From positions 434,001 through 498,000 of the forward strand of contig JAZKJV010000682.1 in NCBI GenBank assembly GCA_037367405.1: a DNA stretch of 64,000 nucleotides, read 5' to 3'. Below are positions 11,302-22,818 of this stretch, one piece after another (positions within the stretch are counted from its first letter, which is position 1; the number at the start of each line of letters is the position of its first letter). The stretch is from Ottelia alismoides (lineage: Eukaryota; Streptophyta; Magnoliopsida; Alismatales; Hydrocharitaceae). The notes under the pieces are model-generated. The model was not told the DNA's origin. It did no database searches and saw only the letters and a list, made by a program, of their open reading frames with translations. A program made the position numbers and the translations under genes.

Positions 11302-12966
11302 TGTAATAACCTATAGATCAAGGGATATGATCATAAAACTTCCATAAAAAATATTAAAAAGGGATAGACATGAATGGATGATGCACAACAAAAAAAATAA
11401 TAAAAGAGAGAGAGGTCGTGGCAACGTGCATGCTTGGCACGCATGAGGCCAACGTGCCTCTCCCTCATTCAATTTCCCTTACTATATATAGGGGTGTAAT
11501 GAGAGGGTGCGTATGAGTAGAATTCAAACGAGAAAGAGAGAGGGAGGGAGAGAGAGAGGAGAGAGGAGAAAGGGGAAGAAAGAGAGGGAAGAAGGAGATA
11601 GAAAGAGAGAGAGAGAGAGAAAAGAGAGAGAAAAGAAATAGAAGAATAAATAAAGAAATATACTGCGGAAATTAGAAAAAGAAATTATCATTGGTATGGT
11701 TCCTCTCCTTCTTGTATCTTCACTTCTTCTGTTTTATTTTATCATTATCGTGTCAAATGTTTTATTATGCTTAGATAATTGCATAATTTCAATTATGTAC
11801 AATCTTGTTAAAACATCGACCTTGAAAGGGCAATTGTTCTATGTCATCATTGTATCATTTCAATATAAGTCTAAATTATTATGTAGATGATTTAGCATGC
11901 GATAAGTATATTATAACATAATTGATTATAGAAGATATGAAAATGTTATATATTTTATTGCAAGTGAGATGGGGGGTATTATTATACCATATTATATTAA
12001 AGAAGGGTATGTGTGTTTTAATATTTAGTATACGATAAGAACCTATAAAATTTAGTGTATGGTTTGTTTTAATTAAATGTTGCCAAGATAAGATATGATC
12101 TAAAGAAAGAAAATTAAAATGCAGTATAATAAGGATTGACACCATAACGGCATATGGAGCTAAGTGCTACGCTAAGGCGGGAGCCACCTCTAGAGTCCAT
12201 TTGTCGGGTCCAAAGGGACATTATCGGCCTAAAGGGCAGCACCTTCCGGGGGTGTCAGGTTCAATGGAACCTTGTGGAAAATAAAAGTTCACTATTGACT
12301 CAGCAGCTGTTGTCATCATGTATCGTAGTGATTAAATGACCACCGTGCCAGTGGTAAGTAAAATGCACCCTATATGAATATGAGGGTATTATTGATCGAA
12401 TAATGAAAGTATGAGGGTATGCATGCAATATTGATAATAAAAATATTCATGAAAGGTGGATCATGAAGATATGAAGATAAACATGAATTATTGAGTAAGA
12501 AGTCATGTTAGTATATTGTCAATATTTTCAAATGCGCAAGATTTCTGGATAAGATAGATTAATTTTTCTTCTAACTGATATTGCCAACCTTCTATATAAT
12601 TGCATCAAGTTATTATGAAGTTCATTATCTTTTGATACCATACTAAGCTATTTTGCTTACGAACATTTTTGTTCCGCTCCTGTGGTTTGCCCTGCCGCAG
12701 ATACAACGGAGGAGTAAGGAGCTGAAGAATTAAGAAGAAGAGATCAAAGCTAAATTTATAGTGGTAGTATAAACTTTCTTTTTACTAGTTATTGTACTAC
12801 AATGTGACCATCTGTGACTTTGATAAATAAAATAAAGGAATATCTTTCATGACCTTAGCTATGATTGTGAACTGTGGTATTGGTATTGCAAGTAACACCC
12901 CGGACCCTACGTGGCAATATTATTTACTATGCTTCCGCTGGCCACCCGGATCCGTGGGCCGTTACA
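11302..12966 (+). repeat. 5' LTR of the Ty3 element
   Basis: The LTR runs from TGTAATAACC to CCGTTACA. It contains a TATATATA promoter box at 11483-11490 and then a long GA-rich tract (11530-11640) that would lie in the leader. A 64-codon open frame starting at 11696 recurs in the other LTR and is not protein-like. Confidence 0.93.
11483..11490 (+). promoter_or_regulatory. LTR TATA box
   Basis: TATATATA followed by GGGGTG in the 5' LTR; the same box recurs in the 3' LTR near 17707-17714. It is the probable start signal for the retrotransposon RNA. Confidence 0.5.
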
Positions 12967-12968
12967 GG

Positions 12969-12980
12969 TGGTATCAGAGC
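12969..12980 (+). other. primer-binding site (initiator tRNA-Met)
   Basis: TGGTATCAGAGC, complementary to the 3' end of plant initiator tRNA-Met, lies two bases after the end of the 5' LTR. It would prime minus-strand DNA synthesis. Confidence 0.88.
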
Positions 12981-13052
12981 CGAAGTTCACATAGAAACAC
13001 TTAGGACTCACTGACTTAGATAATAAATTGACCTAGATTTTTCTCTTACTTC

Positions 13053-14035
13053 TTGATGGCATCGGGACGTGAAATCGTACCTACTGGAGGAGAGCCTGAG
13101 AATACCCAATCTCAGCATATGCAATTTATGGCTGATATGGGACAATGGCTTCGTGAGGAGAGACAACGTGCTGAGATTGAACGTGAATTAACACGTGAAG
13201 AAAGAGAGATGACCCGTAAATTATATTGTCAGTCGAAGGAAGGAGTCACCCTGAGAAAATTCTTATAACTTGACCCTCCTATTTATAATGGTGAACTAGA
13301 ACCGGAGAAAGCAGAACACTGGCTTAAGGAAATAGAGTTGGCTTTCAGTGCTCTAGATTGTCCTGAGGAGAAGAAGGTGATATTTGCCATGTTCAGACTA
13401 CGAGACAAAGCCAAAGATTGGTGGGAGACCTGCAAAGGTATTTCTTTTCCAGATGATCAAATTGTTCCCTGGAAAGAATTCGTGAAGCATTTCACGGATC
13501 ATTTTATTCCTATGCGAGCTAGGGAAAAGAAGAGGCAGGAATTTATTGACCTGCAACAGAAGGAATTGAGTGTGAAGCATATACTGCTCAATTCTATCAT
13601 TTGGAGAAGTATGGAAAGGGAATCTGCCAAAACGAATGGGAAAGGGCGAAGAAATATGTGATGGGACTAAGAATAGGCTTGCGGGGAAGGGTCATAAACA
13701 ACATGCCGGAGACACTTGCTAAAGCAGTAAATGCGGCTGTAATAATTGATGAAGAACACCAGCTAACCCAAAATCAGTTGAAAAGGCAAAACAAGACAAG
13801 TGGAGGTTCTAGGGATAGTTTTCAAAATCCTAATAAAAAGATGAAGACTGGATACAATGTTAGGGACGAGAATCAAGTCAAGCCTACTGATAGAACATCT
13901 TTTCCTGTTTGTCCTCATTGTTCAAGAAAACATTTTGGTAAATGTTATATGCTCACTGGAGCATGTCTGAAATGCGGACAAAAGGGTCACTTTATCCGTA
14001 ATTGTCCACAGATGAAGACTCTAATGATAAAATGA
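13053..14035 (+). pseudogene. Ty3 gag (capsid/nucleocapsid), broken
   Basis: The start MMASGREIVP opens a gag reading that hits a TAA at 13266-13268 and resumes in the same frame with LDPPIYNGELEPEKAEHWL. The capsid core (KAKDWWETCKG) follows. Near 13585 the frame shifts, with FYHLEKYGKGICQNEWERAK continuing in the second frame. A CCHC zinc knuckle, CLKCGQKGHFIRNC, lies at 13964-14005 and ends the polyprotein. Gag would form the virus-like particle and package RNA. One stop and one frameshift block a full product. Confidence 0.85.
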
Positions 14036-14142
14036 GGGAAACCGAGCCGAAAAAGAAAATTATGTGACGTGTATACTCAATCGCGGCTCAATCAGAAGAT
14101 CCTAATCAAGTTATAGAAGGTATACTTCTATTTCAGGATTTA

Positions 14143-15872
14143 TAGCCAGAGTTCTTTATGATCCAGTCGCTTCACATTCATTTATATCCAATAGATTTGC
14201 TAGACTTCTTAAATTACAACCTACAGAAATGTCATTTGTATTGACTGTTTCTTCACCAACGGGTAAAATCGGTATGGCTGGGTCTTTCTTGCATGAGGTA
14301 CCTATTGAAATTGAAGATAAGCCATTAGTTGCAAATCTAATACTTCTTGAAATGACTGATTATGATGTCATTTTGGGAATGGATTGGCTCTATGAAAACT
14401 ACGCACATGTTTTTTGTAGAGACAAGAAGATTATACTTTGCACACCAGACGAACCTGAGTTTCTGATTAGAGGTTTGAGGAAGCCCGCTAGACAAATTCT
14501 TATCTCCTCAATAAAGGCACATCGGATGATGTCAAAAGGTTGCATGGGTTTTCTAGCTAGTATAGTAAAGACAGATTCTTCACATATTTCTATAGATGAT
14601 CTGCCCATAGTTCGGGAATATGCTGATGTATTTCCAGATGACCTTCCTGGTTTACCTCCTTCTAGAGAAATTGACTTCAGTATTGAAGTTATACCGGGTT
14701 CATTTCCTATCTCCAAACCGCCCTACCGCATGGCTCCAGCAGAATTAGCAGAACTTAAGAAGCAACTAGATGAACTTCTTGAAAAAGGTTTTATTCATCC
14801 TAGTGTTTCCCCATGGGGCGCTCCTGTTCTCTTTGTCAAGAAGAAGGATGGGACTCTTCGACTATGTATTGATTATCGAGCTTTGAACAGGATTACCATC
14901 AAGAACAAATATCCTTTACCTCGAATAGATGACCTATTTGACCAATTACAGAGGGCTGCTGCCTTCTCAAAGATTGACTTAAGATCAGGCTATCATCAGC
15001 TAAGAATAAAGACAGAAGATACACTAAAGACTGCATTTCGATCAAGATATGGCCATTGCAAGTTTCGAGTAATGCCATTCGGATTGACCAATGCTCCTGC
15101 AGCATTTATGGACCTCATGAATAGGGTGTTCCAGGATTACCTTGACAAGTTTGTCATTGTTTTTGTTGATGACATTCTTATTTATTCTGAGGACAAGAAG
15201 CAACACGAGGAACACTTGAGATTGGTATTAGAAACTTTAAAACGTCACCAACTCTATGCTAAATTCTCAAAATGCGAATTTTGGCTTGATAAGGTGATAT
15301 TCCTTGGACATGTTATATCTAAGGATGGCATAACGGTTGATCCATCAAAGGTTGAAGTAGTTCAGAAATGGAATCAACCAAAGACAGTCACAGAAGTACG
15401 TAGTTTCTTGGGATTGGCCGGTTATTATAGACGTTTTATTCGGGACTTCTCAAAGATAGCTCTACCATTAACAAAACTAATGAGGAAGGAAACTAAGTTC
15501 ATTTGGACTTCACAATGTGAGGAGAGCTTCCAGAAATTAAAAATTATGCTGACATCAGCTCCAATTTTAACACTTCCATCAGGCGCTGGAGGTTTCACAG
15601 TACACACTGACGCATCAGGATCGGGTCTTGGTGCAGTGTTGATGCAGCATGATAAAGTCGTAGCCTATGCATCTCGGCAATTAAAAATCCATGAGCGTAA
15701 TTACCCTACTCATGATTTAGAACTTGCCGCAGTTGTTTTTGCTCTAAAACTATGGAGACATTACCTTTATGGAGAAAAATTTCAAGTATTTACTGACCAC
15801 AAGAGTCTCAAATATTTGTTCTCTCAGAAGGATCTAAATATGAGACAACGACGGTGGTTAGAATTATTATAA
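14143..15872 (+). pseudogene. Ty3 pol: protease remnant, reverse transcriptase and RNase H
   Basis: The gag-pol junction (14036-14143) is out of frame. The protease active site reads D-P-V-A-S near 14158 where the family has D-S/T-G-A-S/T, so the catalytic motif is damaged. The long open stretch 14229-15872 carries the reverse transcriptase: [18 protein letters not shown], the palm motif FVDDILIYS (about 15160-15185) with both catalytic aspartates, then LGHVIS and the [12 protein letters not shown] thumb. RNase H follows with [13 protein letters not shown] and [10 protein letters not shown]. It ends in TAA at 15870-15872 within a region that is normally continuous with integrase; DYDFSLEYHPGKVNAVADAL follows the stop in frame. 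Confidence 0.9.
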
Positions 15873-16064
15873 GACTATGATTTTTCCTTAGAGTATCACC
15901 CAGGAAAAGTTAATGCAGTAGCTGATGCACTCAGTAGAAAATGGGAGATTAAGCTTGCTAGTCTAAGATTACAATGGAAGATTGCTGAAGATTTTATCCA
16001 GTGGAAGCCTTTTATTGATGGGAACCATGGTATTTTCATGACAGGATTACAAATTCACTCAGCA

Positions 16065-17491
16065 TTAAAGCACAAAAAGATGACCCTGAACTATTACAAA
16101 TGGTTGAATTATCGAAGAAGCCTAATAGCGAGTTATCAGTCGCAGTTGATGGAGGACTGAGATTTAGGAATAGATTATGGGTTCCCGGTAATATAGAAGT
16201 CAAGAAAGAAATTCTAGAAGAGGCACATAATTCTATGTACTCCATTCATCCAGGGAGTACAAAAATGTATAAGGACTTACAAAGGAATTTTTGGTGGAAA
16301 AATATGAAGAGGGAAATTGCAGATTTTGTCTCTAGATGTCTCGTATGTCAGCGAGTGAAGATAGAGCATCAGAAGCCAGCTGGAAAATTACAACCCCTGG
16401 ATATTCCAGAATGGAAATGGGAGCATATCACTATGGATCTAGTAGTGGGGTTGCCTCCAACAAAAGGTGCCAAATACGATGCCATTTGGGTGATTATAGA
16501 TCGCCTAACAAAATCGGCACACTTCTTACCCATACGATTTGGACAATCTACGGAGAGTCTGGCTAAATTATACGTACACGAAATTGTAAAGCTACATGGC
16601 GTACCTGTCTCTATTGTTTCTGATCGGGATACACGTTTCACTTCTAGATTCTGGAAAAGCTTGAATGATGCTCTGGGCACAAACTTAAAGTTTAGCACAT
16701 CTTTCCATCCGCAGACAGATGGACAGTCAGAGAGAACTATCCAAACACTTGAAGATATGCTTAGGTCGTGTGCGCTAGATTTTGCTGGAAATTGGGACTT
16801 CCATTTACCATTGGTTGAATTCGCCTATAATAATAGCTTTCATGCCAGTATCGGGATGGCACCATATGAAGCATTATATGGTAGACCATGTCGATCTCCC
16901 TTATGTTGGAACGATGTAGGTGAAAGGCAAGTTCTTGGACCAGAGATTGTAGTAGACACTGCAAAGAAAATTGAGATTATCAGGAAGAGATTGTTAGCTG
17001 CCCAAAGCCGACAGAAGAGTTATGCTGATCATCGAAGGCATGATCTTAAATTCGAAATAGGAGATCGAGTCTTCATTAAAGTGTCACCTATGCGAGGAGT
17101 AGTTCGATTTGGGAAAAGAGGAAAGTTAAACCCTCGATACATAGGTCCTTTCTCTATCACCAAGAAGATCGGGGAAGTTGCTTATCAGATTGATCTTCCT
17201 TCTCAGTTCAAGAATTTACATGATGTTTTTCATGTTTCTATGTTAAGGAAATACATACCTGATCCATCACATGTGATCGAATATGATATTCCTGAAGTAC
17301 AAAAAGACTTATCTTATGAAGAGAAGCCAATCAGGATTATTGATCGTAAGGAAAATAAACTAAGAAGACGTACTATTTCTATGATCAAAGTCTTACGGAA
17401 GCATCACAAGCATGAAGAAGCTACATGGGAGATAGAAGAAGACATGAGAGCTAAATACCCTGAACTTTTTGGTAAGTCTGTTGACTCGTAA
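16065..17491 (+). pseudogene. Ty3 pol: integrase with C-terminal chromo-like region
   Basis: This part lies in another frame than reverse transcriptase; the shift is just before 16065. An HHCC zinc domain (HNSMYSIHPG ... CLVCQ) precedes the DDE catalytic core: Asp in MDLVVGLPP, Asp in VSDRDTRF and Glu in DGQSERTIQTLED. The GPF module (NPRYIGPF) and a chromo-like tail with ATWEIEEDMRAKYPELF follow. Integrase would insert the cDNA; chromo tails in this lineage are thought to direct insertion to heterochromatin. The 463-codon segment is intact but disconnected from the rest of pol. Confidence 0.9.
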
Positions 17492-17526
17492 ATTTCGGGA
17501 CGAAATTTCTTTTTAGTAGGATAGAT

Positions 17527-19191
17527 TGTAATAACCTATAGATCAAGGGATATGATCATAAAACTTCCATAAAAAATATTAAAAAGGGATAGACATGAAT
17601 GGATGATGCACAACAAAAAAATAATAAAAGAGAGAGAGGTCGTGGCAACGTGCATGCTTGGCACGCATGAGTCCAACGTGCCTCTCCCTCATTCAATTTC
17701 CCTTACTATATATAGGGGTGTAATGAGAGGGTGCGTATGAGTAGAATTCAAACGAGAAAGAGAGAGGGAGGGAGAGAGAGAGAGGAGAGAGGAGAAAGGG
17801 GAAGAAAGAGAGGGAAGAAGGAGATAGAAAGAGAGAGAGAGAGAGAGAAGAGAGAGAAAAGAAATAGAAGAATAAATAAAGAAATATACTGCGGAAATTA
17901 GAAAAAGAAATTATCATTGGTATGGTTCCTCTCCTTCTTGTATCTTCACTTCTTCTGTTTTATTTTATCATTATCGTGTCAAATGTTTTATTATGCTTAG
18001 ATAATTGCATAATTTCAATTATGTACAATCTTGTTAAAACATCGACCTTGAAAGGGCAATTGTTCTATGTCATCATTGTATCATTTCAATATAAGTCTAA
18101 ATTATTATGTAGATGATTTAGCATGCGATAAGTATATTATAAATAATTGATTATAGAAGATATGAAAATGTTATATATTTTATTGCAAGTGAGATGGGGG
18201 GTATTATTATACCATATTATATTAAAGAAGGGTATGTGTGTTTTAATATTTAGTATACGATAAGAACCTATAAAATTTAGTGTATGGTTTGTTTTAATTA
18301 AATGTTGCCAAGATAAGATATGATCTAAAGAAAGAAAATTAAAATGCAGTATAATAAGGATTGGCACCATAACGGCATATGGAGCTAAGTGCTACGCTAA
18401 GGCGGGAGCCACCTCTAGAGTCCATTTGTCGGGTCCAAAGGGACATTATCGGCCTAAAGGGCAGCACCTTCCGGGGGTGTCAGGTTCAATGGAACCTTGT
18501 GGAAAATAAAAGTCCACTATTGACTCAGCAGCTGTTGTCATCATGTATCGTAGTGATTAAATGACCACCGTGCCAGTGGTAAGTAAAATGCACCCTATAT
18601 GAATATGAGGGTATTATTGATCGAATAATGAAAGTATGAGGGTATGCATGCAATATTGATAATAAAAATATTCATGAAAGGTGGATCATGAAGATATGAA
18701 GATAAACATGAATTATTGAGTAAGAAGTCATGTTAGTATATTGTCAATATTTTCAAATGCGCAAGATTTCTGGATAAGATAGATTAATTTTTCTTCTAAC
18801 TGATATTGCCAACCTTCTATATAATTGCATCAAGTTATTATGAAGTTCATTATCTTTTGATACCATACTAAGCTATTTTGCTTACGAACATTTTTGTTCC
18901 GCTCCTGTGGTTTGCCCTGCCGCAGATACAACGGAGGAGTAAGGAGCTGAAGAATTAAGAAGAAGAGATCAAAGCTAAATTTATAGTGGTAGTATAAACT
19001 TTCTTTTTACTAGTTATTGTACTACAATGTGACCATCTGTGACTTTGATAAATAAAATAAAGGAATATCTTTCATGACCTTAGCTATGATTGTGAACTGT
19101 GGTATTGGTATTGCAAGTAACACCCCGGACCCTACGTGGCAATATTATTTACTATGCTTCCGCTGACCACCCGGATCCGTGGGCCGTTACA
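17527..19191 (+). repeat. 3' LTR of the Ty3 element
   Basis: Nearly identical copy of 11302-12966. Differences by eye include G/T in the GCATGAGKCCAAC region, a 4-bp deletion after GTATATTATAA, and three more single-base changes. A purine stretch that could serve as polypurine tract is weak in the bases before 17527. Confidence 0.93.
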
Positions 19192-19196
19192 GTTTT

Positions 19197-20137
19197 GCAC
19201 CCTCTTAACCGCACATTGGTTAAGATGAATTAAGATTAACTTGAACTCATTAACGATCAAACTGGAAGGACACTAGTAAATACAAGTCGAGAGCATGTGT
19301 TATTAAAAAAGAAAGAGATATAACAAATATTGCATTATCATAAAGGGGTACAAGCGATAAAAATCTCAGTTTTTATATCCATCAATCCCTCTATGCAATC
19401 CCAGTTTTTATATCCATCAATCCCTCTATGCAACTCTGGACATCATCAATTTACAGCTCAAATTTTACGAATCATGGGATGGAAACTATCAACCAAAAAT
19501 AATTCATGGGTAATTTGCTCGGACTCTCCTCTTTTTTCTTGCTGTTTCTCTTATTTCCCCGCTTAGCTTCAGTTTTTCTCTCGAAAAGAGGACAAAAGGG
19601 ACTTAGCTGGTTTTGAAGGACATGTGCAAAACGGGGTATTTTGGATCTTTCATCTTGCATGCATTTGCACCATGTTTTTGTTAGATCCAACTATATATGT
19701 GTATTTTTTTACGTCTAACTTCATAAAAAATATATGAAATTGCAAACATGCAAATGTCGTCGACAATCAATGTCTGATTTATTGTGATCCTTGTAAGCAC
19801 CAACGTGGAACGATATACTTTATGCGGAAATTCTCTAGTATAGGATTCCGTAGAAGATCTTCTTCGTCAATACTCTTCTGAAGAAGCCTTTCAATTGATT
19901 TCGCTAATCAAAGAGGTCTTCTCAATATGGATTCTGAAGACGCCTTTCAGTCCATTGAGGTCCTTTTTTAAGAAATGAAGGTCGACATAGCAGAAATCTT
20001 GTATATCTTAGGAGGATCATGACTTCTCCTTGATTATTACATTTCACTTGTATAATATTCTTATTTTTTGATTTGACTTCACTTAAGTTCTAAATTAATG
20101 TTTTCAAGTATTAGCACTACATACTCAATTGTCTATT
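19197..20137. other. intergenic DNA with a 36-bp tandem duplication
   Basis: No gene is recognised. AGTTTTTATATCCATCAATC with the following CCTCTATGCAA is present twice in tandem (about 19368-19435). The remainder is AT-rich, with a short AAGATCTTCTTCGTC-type internal repeat at 19855-19990. Confidence 0.5.
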
Positions 20138-21492
20138 GGGTAAATTACATAAAAAGGACTGATCTTTACTTGGAATCCCAAATCAGGGACGGATTTTTAA
20201 TTTGTAACAAATAGGAGACCAAAGTTTAACTTATCGTTCTAGTCCCCAATGCCGTTAATGGACGGCTCAATCCTTAGTTTCACTTGACGAAATTACCCCT
20301 GACAAGTATGGTTTACTTTTTCAATTTCCCCCATTCGAGCATCAACCAAATTGAGCCAAAGATCCTCCGCCTCCCCTGTATCTCCTTCCTCTTTTCTCCC
20401 CCATTCTTCCTCTTTCGCCACCCGCACCAGCCGCCCTTTCTTGTCCCTTTCTTGCACAGGGTGCTCCCAAGCTCGTGATCCTTCGCTCGTTGCCTCTACC
20501 GTCGTCGACGTTTGTTGGAGTCCTTCAGGGAGAGGTTGAGGAGGGCGGTGACGACAATCTCATGCGACACCAGGTCGGGGTTGCAGAGGAGTGGCACGAG
20601 CATCGGGATGGCACCACATGAATCAATGAGGGACCGGAAGTCGAACCGATGTTTCGCAAGGAGGCGTAGGAACGTGATAGCCGAGCGCTTGGAGTCGACG
20701 TCGGTGGAGGTAGTGAGGATGGAGACGTCAGAAAGTACAGGGGCTCAAATATATCAAGGGAGTTGCAGAGGTCGGGGGTTGCGGAAGGGGAGGGAGAGAT
20801 GGGACGGGAATGGAGTGAGGTCGAGGAGAAGGTCGTTGGACGGAACATGAGGGCGGAGGAGATCCACCGATGTGAGGTTGTGGAGGTGGAGGTCCACGAC
20901 GAAGTCAATAGCTCGCCTCAGGGGAACAGATCTGTTCATCGAGCTTCGGGCGGAAGGTCCACATGGAGTGCCTGAGTCACCGGTTGGAGCTGATCAACGA
21001 TGAGTTCGAGGTTGACTTCGCCAGCAACATCCCTTCTCTCTCTCTCTCTCTCTGAGGAATGCAGTGGAGGACGTTGTGTTGGGTTCGGTTTCTCGTTTGC
21101 GAGGCAGGCAACGTGCCCCGTCACTCGGGGAGGGAGGGAGAGCGGGATCGGAGCTTCGGGCGGCGCACGGGGAGAAGGGCGGAGGACATCCCCCGTGCAT
21201 GCGCCTGCACCTGCAACCCCTTCTAGCAAGCCCCGAGGGTCGAGCATGTTGCCGTGACAGAAGCCTGGAGGGTCATCTCAGCCATCCATAGTGAGGGGAA
21301 GGAGAAGAGGTCACATGGTGCTCATCACCGGGGGTAATTTTGCCAAGTAAAATCATGTATTGAGTTGCATGTTGACGACGTCGGGGACTGGAACGTTAAG
21401 TTAAAGTTTGGTCCCTTGTTTGTTACGAATTAAAAAGTAGTCCCTAATTTAGGAATTCATGTAAAGGTCGATCCCTTTTTTGTAATTTACCC
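20138..21492. mobile_element. Pack-MULE (Mutator-like) carrying a captured gene fragment
   Basis: Long inverted ends of about 110 bp begin GGGTAAATTACATAAAAAGG and GGGTAAATTACAAAAAAGGG. By eye they are roughly four-fifths identical, so the element is not young. The 9-mer TTGTCTATT is duplicated exactly at 20129-20137 and 21493-21501. The AT-rich ends enclose a GC-rich centre (20300-21340) that includes a host ARM-repeat fragment. No transposase is present. This fits the definition of a Pack-MULE. Confidence 0.9.
20500..20743 (-). pseudogene. captured U-box/ARM-repeat (PUB-type E3 ligase) fragment
   Basis: On the minus strand this reads VDSKRSAITFLRLLAKHRFD, then SLIDSCGAIPMLVPLLCNPD, then VTALLNLSLKDSNK. 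This is the first ARM repeat pattern of plant U-box E3 ubiquitin ligases (family consensus includes AxxxLRxLAK, GAIPxLVxLL, AVTALLNLS and NK). Upstream is a stop (20741-20743 region). No U-box is present, so it is a fragment without catalytic capacity. The neighbouring GC-rich segment (20750-21260) is open in places but I do not recognise it. Confidence 0.75.
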
Positions 21493-21501
21493 TTGTCTAT
21501 T

Positions 21502-22604
21502 TGGTAAAATAATGCTGTGGTTTTAGGAATTAGACTCGAAACCTCTACGAATCTTTTTTTAATCTATTCACTTTAAAATATTAAGATCATAAATATAACG
21601 TGATATAAAATGAGATTCGAGCTCAGTTCTCTCTCTCATTATTTCTAATTCTCTTTATAAATGAAATAAATTTTGTTGTTTTCTTTTAACTATTAAATTT
21701 CTTAACAAAAAAGATTAAAAAAAACATCATAAAAACATAAAATATCTTATTGATAAATTCAAATAACATTAAATTTGTAAATTTATCAAGTTTGAAAAAA
21801 TATTATTTGAAACTATAAACTTTATATAAAAATATTATTTAAAAATACATCATTTTTACAATTTTCTACCTACACTAAATAGATGTATACTTGGTCCATC
21901 CTTGATAAAATTCTCATTTCTGTCCCTAGAGGTTGGATTCATCCATTTAAGACGGAGAAGAGACTTTGTCTCTCCCATAAGGGAACCATAGCAAAAATAG
22001 TTCGTTGCATGCTCAACTTCATAATCAATATACAGGTGATGTGTCCATGTCGACAAAAAAATAACGACTATAAATCAAAAGAGGAGCTTCACCAGCCGCA
22101 TCCAACACAAAACAAAGTGTCCATTTTTTCTAATAATGTTGTCAGGATGCTGAGATGCATTCATTCATTTTTCTCTTAGTTGGTTTTGGATAGTGTGAAT
22201 ATAGAACATTTTATATTTGTTTCTTGAATATGGGATTATACGCCTATGTTATAGAACATTTTATATTTGTTTGTTTAGATATTTTAGGAACTTTCTGAAG
22301 AGAAATTTAACCTCGTACATCATGGAAATTGTGAAAAAAGTGGATATCAAAATCCAAAGATCTCATCACATGAACGTAGAAATAAAAGAAAAAAAGTTTC
22401 CTGTGATGTGAAACCACATGATCATCGAAACTATTTCTGGCAATCAAACATCTCTCGATTAGACACTCGAAATAGATCTCAATCATTTACTTCGCTCTTT
22501 CTTCGTCTGATCTGATAATGTTTGTACTATCTTGGGGATCTTGTGCTCTTCCCTAATTCACCGACTTCAGGTGACGATATGCTTCGATCTTGGCTATGTT
22601 GATC
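21502..22604. other. AT-rich intergenic DNA, nothing recognised
   Basis: The sequence is strongly AT-rich at 21550-21860. A 22-bp stretch around TATAGAACATTTTATATTTG is repeated at 22199-22220 and 22250-22271. No coding region or terminal repeats were found. Confidence 0.5.
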
Positions 22605-22813
22605 TGTAACGTTCCGAGCTTAGGTCATCGGTCCATTATCGAGGAAAACTGACTTTGACAACTTGTTGGGTTCAGGTTCAAATGAATTCATTGGCAACCA
22701 TCCAAAATGCTTAAGTCCAAGTTATCAAGTAATAATCCACACAATTTATAAACCACACCCACACTTCGAAAGTTTTAGATGTGACACTATATTTTTTGGA
22801 TATGGGTGTTACA
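22605..22813 (-). mobile_element. solo LTR of the TRIM family
   Basis: This is a reverse-orientation copy of the TRIM LTR, running from TGTAACGTTCCGAGC to GGGTGTTACA. GATC flanks it on both sides (TGATC before, AGATC after), consistent with an aged 5-bp TSD. It has no primer-binding site or second LTR, so it probably arose by LTR-LTR recombination. Confidence 0.78.
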
Positions 22814-22818
22814 AGATC

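Larger units (their letters stand above)
11302..19191 (+). mobile_element. complete Ty3/gypsy chromovirus-type LTR retrotransposon
   Basis: It is bounded by two 1665-bp LTRs (TG...CA) and by an exact 5-bp TSD, GTTTT, at 11297-11301 and 19192-19196. The primer-binding site TGGTATCAGAGC (12969-12980) directly follows the left LTR. The internal region holds gag with a zinc knuckle, then protease, reverse transcriptase, RNase H and integrase in Ty3 order. The C-terminal EEATWEIEEDMRAKYPELF resembles the chromodomain end of the Tekay/Del plant lineage. All genes are interrupted, so this copy is not autonomous. By eye the LTRs differ by about four substitutions and a few small indels, which points to recent insertion. 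Confidence 0.95.

Noticed and set aside
11696..11890. 64-codon frame present twice (also 17922-18116)
   Set aside because: Lies inside both LTRs of the Ty3 element; it is duplicated because the LTR is, and it is low-complexity hydrophobic sequence.
20936..21257. Overlapping frames near the right half of the Pack-MULE as a gene
   Set aside because: GC-rich captured DNA with open frames on both strands; no domain recognised beyond the ARM fragment to its left.
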